A DNA stretch of 64,000 nt, from assembly GCA_026400435.1 (NCBI GenBank), contig JAPLOZ010000092.1:1-64000 (forward strand), in the 5' to 3' direction. The translations under genes were made by a program, and so were the position numbers. A model generated the notes under the pieces. The model worked only from the letters and a program-made list of their open reading frames with translations, did no database searches and was not told the origin of the DNA. Shown here piece by piece: positions 38,264 to 45,655 of the stretch (position 1 is the first letter of the stretch; each line of letters begins with the position of its first letter). The DNA comes from Hyphomicrobiales bacterium (GTDB taxonomy: Bacteria > Pseudomonadota > Alphaproteobacteria > Rhizobiales > Rhizobiaceae).

Positions 38264-39997
38264 TCAGACTGCTGTCTTGCGGAGCATATTGCCGACTGCC
38301 GCCCGCAGCTTGCCACTGGAGAGTGGCTTGTGCAGCAACACAAAGCCGCTGGCGTGAGCTTCGGCGATGCGGTCGGGGGCAGTGTCGCCTGTCAGAATGA
38401 TCGCAGGGATTGTCGTGGAAAAATGCTGTCGCAGTGCCGCAATTGACGTAAGTCCGGTTTCCTGCCCCGAGAGCCGGTAGTCGCAGATGATGAGGTCGGG
38501 GCACTGCCCAGGTTGCGGGTACCGCATGACGATCTCGCTCGCCGATCCTGCGACTGCAACTGTATGCCCCCAGCCTGTCAGCAAACTGTACATCGCGTCG
38601 CGGATGGCGGCATCGTCGTCGACTACGCAAATCAGAGAGCTTGTGACTGCAGGAACAATGGGATCGGCGACCACGGCGGCGCTGGTGGCCTTGGGGACTG
38701 CCACCCGGAACACGCTGCCGCTTCCGGGAACGGACCTAAAAGTAGTCTCGACTCCCAAGAGATCGGCAGACCGTCGCACGATAGCGAGGCCCAGACCCAC
38801 TCCCTTCGACCGGTCGCGTTCTGGATTGTCGATCTGATAGAATTCCTGAAAGATCCGGTCATGCTCCGCTTCCGGGATGCCGCGGCCCGTGTCCCAAATC
38901 TCGATCGACACATCGGCGCCACGCCGCCGACACCCGATCAGGACGCCGCCCTTGTCGGTATAGCGCACGGCGTTGGAGAGGATATTGCGCAGTATGCGAT
39001 CCAGCATCACCGGGTCGCTATCGACCAGCATGGAACACGGATGCTGGCGCAAGGTGATCTGCTTGGCGGCGGCCTCGTCGGCATGGTCACGGATCAGGCG
39101 ATCGAGCATTGCCGACATGGCGACCGGCTCCCGGTGAACCTGCACCGCGCCGGCATCAAGCTTTGAGATGTCGAGCAGCCCTACGAACAACTCGTCCAGC
39201 GCGGCGACTGACTTGACGATCTGTTCCAGGAGGCGGCGCGACACGGCATCCATCTTGCGCCCGCTGAGCGCACCCACGAACAGGCCAAGAGCATGCACCG
39301 GTTGGCGAAGGTCGTGGCTGGCGGCGGCCAGAAACTGCGACTTTGCCAAATTGGCTTGTTCAGCGACAAGTTTCTGCCGGCTGAGGTCGCTGGCCAAGTC
39401 GAGATTGGCAAATCCGAGGCGCAGACTCGCGATCAGTTGCCGGCTGTACTGCAGCGCGATCAATGGCATCGCCATCAAAAACATGGTCTCCAATCCGGCC
39501 AGAAGCTCGAAATGAGGATAACGGTGATACAGCGCTAGAAAGACATGCGGGGACATCATCGGAAACAGGAAAATCAGGTAGGTCGGCAGGTACGCGCCAA
39601 ATACGATGGCACCCGCCGAACCTAGCCCTGCCCACGCGACGATAAGTACCAATGCCTGGGTGACATCGTCAGCCGAACTCAACAGCAAGGCGCCGCAGCC
39701 CCAGGCAATGCCTTCGATAAGCGCCATCGCGGTGAACAGCGCCATCCAGAGGCGCCAGGCAGCATCAACGGGTGAAGCGCGTCGATAGGCGACGATCAGC
39801 GCGAAATGTACAACAGCCAGGCCGACAATGCTCAGGCCCCAGCCAACGGCCCGGATTTGCGGGGTCTCGGCGCTGTGCCCCACTGTCGCGATCAACACGG
39901 CGACACAGGCAGCGCTGAACAGGCCCACCGGCGTTTGCCGGTAGAGCGACCGGATCTGAGCGGCCCTGATACGGTCGATGTCTGCCAACGCTTTCAA
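38264..39997 (-). CDS. Hybrid sensor histidine kinase with C-terminal receiver
   Basis: A 577-aa membrane kinase. About six hydrophobic segments occupy residues 25-195, with little periplasmic domain. The dimerisation/phosphorylation helix reads FLAAASHDLRQPVHALGLF (His near residue 230). The ATP-binding domain has ILRNILSNAVRYTD (N box), WDTGRGIPEAEHDRIF and GVGLGLAIVRR (G boxes). A receiver domain spans about 455-570: LICVVDDDAAIRDAM, the phospho-acceptor Asp in LIICDYRLSGQ and the Lys in LLHKPLSSG. It may act with the nearby NarL-type regulator. The signal is unknown. Confidence 0.93.
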   Translation of the reverse strand: MKALADIDRIRAAQIRSLYRQTPVGLFSAACVAVLIATVGHSAETPQIRAVGWGLSIVGLAVVHFALIVAYRRASPVDAAWRLWMALFTAMALIEGIAWGCGALLLSSADDVTQALVLIVAWAGLGSAGAIVFGAYLPTYLIFLFPMMSPHVFLALYHRYPHFELLAGLETMFLMAMPLIALQYSRQLIASLRLGFANLDLASDLSRQKLVAEQANLAKSQFLAAASHDLRQPVHALGLFVGALSGRKMDAVSRRLLEQIVKSVAALDELFVGLLDISKLDAGAVQVHREPVAMSAMLDRLIRDHADEAAAKQITLRQHPCSMLVDSDPVMLDRILRNILSNAVRYTDKGGVLIGCRRRGADVSIEIWDTGRGIPEAEHDRIFQEFYQIDNPERDRSKGVGLGLAIVRRSADLLGVETTFRSVPGSGSVFRVAVPKATSAAVVADPIVPAVTSSLICVVDDDAAIRDAMYSLLTGWGHTVAVAGSASEIVMRYPQPGQCPDLIICDYRLSGQETGLTSIAALRQHFSTTIPAIILTGDTAPDRIAEAHASGFVLLHKPLSSGKLRAAVGNMLRKTAV

Positions 39998-40078
39998 AAG
40001 CTCCGAGGCAAGCGTGTCTCGCCTCAGAGCTATTCCTGTATGATTGTCCCCACAAGCGGGACCCCGCGATGGCCCCGA

Positions 40079-40717
40079 CTACTGTCCGGCCGTGACGGAA
40101 AATCCTGTAATCTTCACGGTCACCGGCGGATCAGCCGGCAGGCTGGCCTGAGCAAAAATGCCGAATTGCAGCGGTCCGGGCGGCATCTGGGCGCGGACCG
40201 ACTTGACCTTTATCCCGTCCACGGAAAGGGTCAGCACCCCGGCCTTGGCCTGCACCAGAAGCGTATGCACCGTACCCGGTGCGGTGTTGAAGCCGTCAAC
40301 CTTCACGCCGGTAAAGATTGCGCTCCAGACGTTGTTCACCTTTTTGTAGAGCGCAGCATTGGCGTCATCGCCAACGAGGAACATGAACAGGTTGCTGGCG
40401 TCGAGGCCCCAGAATTGGATTCCACTGCTCAAAGGATTGCCGGCTACGGGGGGAGGGAACACCACCTCCTGACAATAATCGCCATTGTTGGCGTTGAAGG
40501 TCAGGTTCATGGTCGCTCCCGCGGAAATGTCCTTGTTCAGCTCGATCTGCATGGCGGGCGGGACAATCTTTATATTGCTGAACGACATGTCCCATCCGCC
40601 GCTGTCATCGGCAAACTTGTCCTCGAAAATAGAAACGCCACTTTGGCCTTCACAGGCCAGGGCGGCGGTTGCAAATGCCACCTGCAAGGCGGCGGCGATC
40701 ATCAATCTGCGGGTCAT
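40079..40717 (-). CDS. Secreted protein with lectin-like fold (hypothetical)
   Basis: A 212-aa exported protein. The ATG at 40717 gives a signal peptide MTRRLMIAAALQVAFATAALACEG; the track start adds 14 residues without a signal role. The mature part, SIFEDKFADDSGGWDMSFSNIKIV, MQIELNKDISAGATMNLTF, GIQFWGLDASNLFMFLVG and GTVHTLLVQAKAGVLTLSVDGIKV, has the beta-rich spacing of LamG/concanavalin-like (DUF1080-type) domains. It lies between a hybrid histidine kinase and a response regulator gene. It may be a target of that system or a ligand-sensing accessory protein, but this is positional inference. Confidence 0.65.
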   Translation of the reverse strand: MTRRLMIAAALQVAFATAALACEGQSGVSIFEDKFADDSGGWDMSFSNIKIVPPAMQIELNKDISAGATMNLTFNANNGDYCQEVVFPPPVAGNPLSSGIQFWGLDASNLFMFLVGDDANAALYKKVNNVWSAIFTGVKVDGFNTAPGTVHTLLVQAKAGVLTLSVDGIKVKSVRAQMPPGPLQFGIFAQASLPADPPVTVKITGFSVTAGQ

Positions 40718-40792
40718 GTCCAAGCTCCGTTGCGATCCATGGGTTCCAAGGATCGGCAAATCAGGACCTGTCGTAAATTGGACAGAGGTCCG

Positions 40793-40822
40793 CCGGGGTC
40801 CCGGGATGTCTCGGGACCCCGG
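40793..40822. promoter_or_regulatory. Strong hairpin in the divergent intergenic region
   Basis: CCGGGGTCCCG and CGGGACCCCGG form a perfect 11-bp stem with an 8-base loop. It lies between the divergently transcribed secreted-protein gene and response regulator gene. No T-run adjoins it, so it is more likely an operator or leader hairpin than a terminator. Confidence 0.6.
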
Positions 40823-40881
40823 GGTTCAGGTAGGAACTATGGCCCATTGCCCCGTTCGGGCTTCGCCGCAATACTTGTCGG

Positions 40882-41511
40882 ATGAAAATCCTGATTGTCG
40901 ATGATCACCCTGTCTTGCGCGCCGGCCTTGCGGCACTTCTTGGTCAGGCTCGGGCGGGATCAACCATCATTGAGGCGGGCAATGCAGCCGAAGCTTTCAA
41001 GCAAGTCGATCTCTACCCCGACCTTGACATCGTGATTCTCGATCTCGTGCTGCCCGACATGGGCGGGCTCTCGGTACTGGCAGAATTTGGCAGGCGCTGT
41101 CCTGGCCTGCCGGTGATCGTCCTGTCGTCGTCTGAAGATCCGCAAGGGGCACGGCGCGCCCTGTCCCAGGGGGCGCTTGGCTATGTTCCCAAATCGGCCA
41201 GCCAGAATACCCTGTCCGCTGCCATCGAACTGGTCATGTCGGGCGAAATCTATGTGCCGCCGATGCTGCTGAACGAAGTTGCCGGGGTGCACAGGAATGC
41301 ATCCTCGGAGTCGATGCCGCCACTATTGACCGAGCGCCAGATACAGGTGCTGCGCCACCTTGACCTTGGCCAGCCCAACAAGACGATCGCGTTCAAGCTG
41401 GGTTTGTCGGAAAAGACCGTAAAGGCGCACATCACCGCCATACTGAAGGCGCTGCACGCCCGCAACAGGACCCACGCCGTTTCCCTTGGCCGGCTTGCGG
41501 GGCTGATCTGA
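40882..41511 (+). CDS. NarL/LuxR-family response regulator
   Basis: A 209-aa two-component regulator. The receiver (about 1-120) has acidic residues in VDDHP, the phospho-acceptor Asp54 in VILDLVLPDMGG, Ser/Thr in VIVLSSSED and the Lys in GYVPKSAS. The C-terminal LuxR-type helix-turn-helix (about 145-205) reads LTERQIQVLRHLDLGQPNKTIAFKLGLSEKTVKAHITAIL. Its gene starts divergent from the secreted-protein gene; the neighbouring hybrid kinase is a candidate partner. The target genes are unknown; the hairpin in the upstream region is a possible site. Confidence 0.95.
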   Translation: MKILIVDDHPVLRAGLAALLGQARAGSTIIEAGNAAEAFKQVDLYPDLDIVILDLVLPDMGGLSVLAEFGRRCPGLPVIVLSSSEDPQGARRALSQGALGYVPKSASQNTLSAAIELVMSGEIYVPPMLLNEVAGVHRNASSESMPPLLTERQIQVLRHLDLGQPNKTIAFKLGLSEKTVKAHITAILKALHARNRTHAVSLGRLAGLI

Positions 41512-41528
41512 CATATCCCGCGTCAGCG

Positions 41529-42182
41529 TTACACTCGCCCGCTGCCCCGCAACCCGCGCACCGCACTCGCCGCTCTTCTCGCCACGGTCACGCCCGCGCC
41601 GAGCGTCACCAGCCACAGCGCGGCGAGCAGGGTCTCGTTGCGGCCGTTCCAGAGCGGCTCGAGCATCGAGGCGAGTGCTGCGAAGGTCATCACGGCCATG
41701 CGATGCTGCTTTGCCATCGGGCCGGAGAAATCTGCTGGCAGCCCGCAGCTGCGGCCAAGCTCGCGGACATAGGCAGTGAGGATGGCAAGCGCCGCGGCGG
41801 CCCAGCCGAGCGCGGGATGGCCGATGCCGTAGCCTGCGCCAATGAAGATCAGCAGGTCGGAAACGCGATCGGGGAACTCGTTCCAGAAGCCGCCGTCGGG
41901 CGCGCTCTTGCCGGCTTCGATCGCCACCATGCCGTCGAAGAGGTTGCAGAGCAGCCTGAGCTGGCAGAACGCCGCGGCCGCAATCAGAAAGAGCGCGCGG
42001 GACGCGGCGCCTTCGCTGGATCCGGCGCACCAGAAAGCCGCGCCCGATAGTGCCGCGAAAACCATGCTGGCGATGGAAATCTGGTTTGGCGTGATGCGCG
42101 TCCGGGCAAGCCAGCCTGTGATGGCGCCGGCCCATCCGGTCTGCCGGCTGGCGAGCGGGCGGCGGTTCTCAAGGTTAGCCAT
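41529..42182 (-). CDS. CDP-alcohol phosphatidyltransferase family protein (variant motif)
   Basis: A 217-aa membrane enzyme of the CDP-alcohol phosphotransferase family, with about six helices. The active-site region reads NLFDGMVAIEAGKSAPDGGFWNEFPDRVSD. The usual motif is DGxxAR(x8)GxxxDxxxD; here Arg is Ile and the third Asp is Asn. This looks like a distinct subfamily rather than random decay, because the second half is regular. It would transfer a substituted phosphate from a CDP-alcohol (perhaps CDP-diacylglycerol) to an acceptor. Its start overlaps the preceding gene by eight bases in a four-gene lipid operon. Product unknown. Confidence 0.8.
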   Translation of the reverse strand: MANLENRRPLASRQTGWAGAITGWLARTRITPNQISIASMVFAALSGAAFWCAGSSEGAASRALFLIAAAAFCQLRLLCNLFDGMVAIEAGKSAPDGGFWNEFPDRVSDLLIFIGAGYGIGHPALGWAAAALAILTAYVRELGRSCGLPADFSGPMAKQHRMAVMTFAALASMLEPLWNGRNETLLAALWLVTLGAGVTVARRAASAVRGLRGSGRV

Positions 42183-42570
42183 GACTTACCTTCTGGCGCC
42201 ACAGCGCCGCGGCGTAGATGGTGGAATAAAGTGCGGTGACACCGGCGGGCAGCGCGATTGTGGCGAGGATCTCGGGCGTGCCTGCGAGCGTGTGGACCGT
42301 GGTGAGGATGGCAAGCGACAGAGCGATGGCGACGAGCGGCGGCAGGACCAGTGCCGCGATGCCGCTGAAACGCACCGCCAGAAATTCGATCATGCGCTTA
42401 AGGACCAACGTGATGGCAGCCGACAGGGCGCCCTGCACCATGCCGGCGACGAGCGGTTGCGGAAATGCGTGCGCGCGGTTGGCGAAGACGGCCCAGCCGC
42501 CCATTGCAAGGAAGGCGACGGCGACATGGACGATCGAACGCTGCGCCAGGCTCTGTGTGGCTCCTGCCAT
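42175..42570 (-). CDS. Small membrane protein in phospholipid operon
   Basis: A 131-aa protein with four predicted membrane helices: MAGATQSLAQRSIVHVAVAFLAMGGWAVFANRAH, VAGMVQGALSAAITLVLKRMIEFLAVRF, ALVLPPLVAIALSLAILTTVH and the terminal segment. The track start at 42795 is a shadow of the cdsA gene; the ATG at 42570 overlaps the cdsA stop (TGATG). Its last bases overlap the CDP-alcohol transferase gene. I recognise no family; the layout suggests a small membrane subunit or transporter acting with the lipid enzymes. Confidence 0.75.
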   Translation of the reverse strand: MAGATQSLAQRSIVHVAVAFLAMGGWAVFANRAHAFPQPLVAGMVQGALSAAITLVLKRMIEFLAVRFSGIAALVLPPLVAIALSLAILTTVHTLAGTPEILATIALPAGVTALYSTIYAAALWRQKVSHG

Positions 42571-43514
42571 CAGGTCCACCAGAAGCGCACCAGGTGGAAG
42601 AAGATCGGTGCGGAAAAGACGACCGAGTCGAGCCGGTCGATGAAACCGCCATGGCCGGCGATCGTGTGGCCCCAGTCCTTGACGCCGCGGTCGCGCTTGA
42701 TGGCCGACATGACGAGGCCGCCGCAGAAGCCGAGCAATGCGATGACCAGCGCAAGCAGGCCCGCCTGGAACACCGTGAACGGCGTCATCCACCACAGCCC
42801 GGCGCCAACCAGCGTCGCGGAGAGAACGCCGCCCGCGAAACCCTCGACGGTCTTGGACGGCGACAGGCGCGGCGCGATCTTACGCCTGCCGATGAGCTTG
42901 CCCCAGACATATTGCAGCACGTCCGAAAGCTGCACGACGACGATCAGGAAGGCGATGAGCAGCACGTTGCGGCCGTCGTAGCCCGGTATGTGCAGGTTGA
43001 GCAGCGCCGCCACATGCGAGGCGCAGAACACCGTGATCATCAGCGCCCACTGCATCTCGGCGATGCGCACGAGGTAGTCCTCGGTTTCTCCGCGCAGCGC
43101 CGAAAGGATCGGCAACAGCAGGAACACATAGACCGGAATGAAGATCGCGTAGAGCCCGTACCAGTCGATCCAGATCAGGTAGTACTGGTAGGGCAAGACG
43201 ATGAAGAAGGAAGCGACCAGCGACCAGTGGTCGGCGCGCCGCGCGTGGGTCAGCGTCATGAATTCGCGCAGCGCCGCGAACGAGCAGAAGCCGAACAGCA
43301 GCACCACGCCGGTCTTGCCGCCGATGAAGGCGATGGCGAGCAGCACCGCCATCACCCACCACGCCCGGATGCGGTCGTTGAGGTTCTCGATCGCCAGGTT
43401 GGCGCCGTCGGGCGAGTAGCGGCGCTGCAGCGCGTAGCCAACCAGGGAGGCGAACACCAGGACGGCGGCGATGCCGTATAGCAGATGGATGAGGTCGGGG
43501 TGGATTCGCATCAT
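42570..43514 (-). CDS. Phosphatidate cytidylyltransferase-like protein
   Basis: A 314-aa membrane enzyme resembling CdsA, which makes CDP-diacylglycerol from phosphatidate and CTP. The membrane core has eight or so helices. The family signature SPSKTVEGFAGGVL is followed by the late motif SAIKRDRGVKDWGHTIAGHGGFIDRLDSV, matching the CdsA signature SxxKRxxxxKDxxxxxPGHGGxxDRxD. The ATG at 43514 overlaps the upstream plsC stop by four bases; the track start at 43634 is within plsC. This may be a second CdsA dedicated to the operon, separate from the housekeeping enzyme expected elsewhere. Confidence 0.92.
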   Translation of the reverse strand: MMRIHPDLIHLLYGIAAVLVFASLVGYALQRRYSPDGANLAIENLNDRIRAWWVMAVLLAIAFIGGKTGVVLLFGFCSFAALREFMTLTHARRADHWSLVASFFIVLPYQYYLIWIDWYGLYAIFIPVYVFLLLPILSALRGETEDYLVRIAEMQWALMITVFCASHVAALLNLHIPGYDGRNVLLIAFLIVVVQLSDVLQYVWGKLIGRRKIAPRLSPSKTVEGFAGGVLSATLVGAGLWWMTPFTVFQAGLLALVIALLGFCGGLVMSAIKRDRGVKDWGHTIAGHGGFIDRLDSVVFSAPIFFHLVRFWWT

Positions 43515-44182
43515 GCCGCGCCACCGTTGCGGGCCGGCCTCAGCGCAAGCAGCGCATCGCGCGCCCGGGCAAGGAACGGCTCCGCCGCCTCGCCGTGGGC
43601 AACCTTGAGCGAGGGTCCGAAGCTGACCGTGCACATCAGCGGCACGGGGATGAACTCGCCCTTCGGCATGACACGGTTGAGGTTCTCGATCCAGACCGGC
43701 ACGAGTTCGACATCGGGGCGGGCGAGCGCCAGTTTGTAGAGGCCGGCCCTGAATGGCAGCAGCGGCTCGTCGGTCATGTTGCGCGTGCCTTCCGGGAACA
43801 GAATGAGCGATGCGCCGCCGGCGATCGCCTCCTGCATCACCTCGATCGGGTCGCGGGTGCGCGCCTCGCGGTCGCGGTCGATCAGCACGGCATTGAACAC
43901 GTCGCGGCCGATGAAGCGCCGGAGCGGCGATTTCATCCAGTAGTCAGCGCCTGCCACCGGGCGCGTCTTGCGACGCAGGCGTGGCGGCAAGACGATCCAG
44001 ATCAGGATGAAGTCGCCGTGGCTGGCATGGTTGGCGAAATAGATCCGCCGCTTGCGCGAGGGCTCATTGCCGACCCAGATGCCGCGCACCGCGGTTACGA
44101 ACCGGGCAAACAGGGTGATGACGACCGCAAAGGAACTGGCGAGCGCACTCTTGGGCAGGCTGGACGCGGAATGATCCGACAT
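43511..44182 (-). CDS. 1-acyl-sn-glycerol-3-phosphate acyltransferase (PlsC-like)
   Basis: A 223-aa membrane-associated acyltransferase of the LPLAT family. The catalytic motif NHASHGD (HxxxxD) is in FANHASHGDFILIW, with the glycerophosphate-binding motif FPEGTRN later. An N-terminal hydrophobic stretch (ALASSFAVVITLFARFVTAV) is likely the anchor. It would make phosphatidate for the cytidylyltransferase gene downstream. It heads a tightly overlapping operon of four genes, plsC, cdsA-like, small membrane protein and CDP-alcohol transferase. The divergent L,D-transpeptidase gene starts 158 bases away. Confidence 0.92.
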   Translation of the reverse strand: MSDHSASSLPKSALASSFAVVITLFARFVTAVRGIWVGNEPSRKRRIYFANHASHGDFILIWIVLPPRLRRKTRPVAGADYWMKSPLRRFIGRDVFNAVLIDRDREARTRDPIEVMQEAIAGGASLILFPEGTRNMTDEPLLPFRAGLYKLALARPDVELVPVWIENLNRVMPKGEFIPVPLMCTVSFGPSLKVAHGEAAEPFLARARDALLALRPARNGGAA

Positions 44183-44340
44183 GGTTCGTGCTCGACGCTC
44201 ACTGCGGGCGTCAAGATGCAGACTCTGCGCCCGGGCCCCGGTACATCATGTGAAGGAAATTTTGTGAAGCGCAATGCCCCGCCCCGATTCCTAAGCTGCA
44301 ACGAACAGGCTAGTCTGGACCGGTCCAAGAAGGGGAATTC

Positions 44341-45330
44341 ATGGCGCTCACGCGATTTTCCGGCATCAACAGGCGCCATCTGCTGCGCGGCGGGCTCGCC
44401 GTCGGGGCGAGCCTGATCGCCGCCGAGACGGTCGGCCAGGAGGTTCTCAAGGAGATCGCCGACCTGAAGCCCGGCGAATTCACCTGGCACCCGGACCGCC
44501 AGCCCGCAGGCCCGGTCGCCGTCGTCGTCTCGCTGCCCGAGCAGCTGGTGCATGTCTATCGAAACGGCATCCGCGTGGCGGTGTCGACCTGTTCGTCCGG
44601 CAAGCCCGGACATGATACGCCGACCGGCGTGTTCGTGGTGCTGCAGAAGGACAAGAACCACCATTCCTCGACCTATAACGACGCTTCGATGCCGAACACC
44701 GAGCGCCTGACATGGTCGGGCGTGGCATTGCATGCAGGCGGGCTGCCGGGATATCCGTCCTCGCACGGCTGCGTGCACCTGCCGCTCGACTTCTCGGCCA
44801 AGCTGTTCACGATCACGCATCTCGGTACCCCCGTCATCATCGCCGACAGCCATTCCGATCCCTGGGAACTGACGCATCCAGGCATGGTGCTGGCTGGCTA
44901 CGCGGAAAGCGAGTTTGCCCAGGTCGAATCGGGACTGCAGGGCAAGAAGGCGCCCTCGGACTGGGCCGAGGCGGAAACCAACCCGGTGATTTCGGTGATC
45001 GCCTCCTCGGCGGGCAGGACGATCGAGCTGGTGCAGGATTCCGACGTCATCGCGACCTCAGCCCTGACGATCAAGGGCGACGGACCGCTGGGCAGCCATG
45101 TCTTCGTGCTGCAGGGGCCCGATGCCGGCATCAAGGGCATGAAATGGATTGCCATCACGCATGGCGTCGACGCCCAGCCGGACACCGCCGCGCTCGGCAG
45201 GCTGACCGCCGACACGGCGTTCATCGAACAGATGAAGCAGAAGATGCATCCGGGCATGGTCATGATCCTGACCGACGCGCCGCTGTCGCCCGACACCAAG
45301 ACAGGCAAGGATTTCGTGATCATGTCCTGA
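44341..45330 (+). CDS. L,D-transpeptidase (YkuD domain)
   Basis: A 329-aa exported protein with a twin-arginine-like N-terminus (NRRHLLRGGLAVGASLIAAE). The YkuD catalytic domain (about residues 55-170) has LHAGGLPGYPSSHGCVHLP with the catalytic Cys144 and His near 131. L,D-transpeptidases form 3-3 crosslinks in peptidoglycan or attach lipoproteins to it. A second, unassigned domain follows from about residue 210 (ISVIASSAGRTIELVQDSD). It is single, divergent from plsC. Arg-Arg use suggests Tat export but is not proof, since a standard Sec signal is also possible. Confidence 0.93.
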   Translation: MALTRFSGINRRHLLRGGLAVGASLIAAETVGQEVLKEIADLKPGEFTWHPDRQPAGPVAVVVSLPEQLVHVYRNGIRVAVSTCSSGKPGHDTPTGVFVVLQKDKNHHSSTYNDASMPNTERLTWSGVALHAGGLPGYPSSHGCVHLPLDFSAKLFTITHLGTPVIIADSHSDPWELTHPGMVLAGYAESEFAQVESGLQGKKAPSDWAEAETNPVISVIASSAGRTIELVQDSDVIATSALTIKGDGPLGSHVFVLQGPDAGIKGMKWIAITHGVDAQPDTAALGRLTADTAFIEQMKQKMHPGMVMILTDAPLSPDTKTGKDFVIMS

Positions 45331-45655
45331 TGGGGACGACAAAGGACCGGGCGCCCCTCGCATTGCCCTCAATATTGCGTAAGCCAGAAATATGCGTGAG
45401 GGAAAGCAGTCTTTCACCAGCTGGAGCGCGGTCGAACAGGTTGTGAAAGCCGGCGCGAAAGCTTCCGCAAGGTCACAGCCGACACGACATATTTCCCGGC
45501 CGGCCAACCAGCCGCGGATGTGATGATTATCCGGCAATTTGTTAGCCGGAGCAGCGGGTTTCGAAAGATATCAAGGCGTTTCGCCTGCAATTCGCAGAAT
45601 TCGCTGCTCATCTTAAGACCGTGTTTAAACAGTATATCATAGCGTCCATTCGAAT
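45331..45655. other. Intergenic region before the GGDEF/EAL gene
   Basis: About 325 bases between the transpeptidase stop and the sensor gene start. No open reading frame worth calling. The last 80 bases are AT-richer (GTGTTTAAACAGTATATCATAG) and probably hold the promoter of the downstream gene. No Irr box or clear hairpin was found. Confidence 0.5.
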
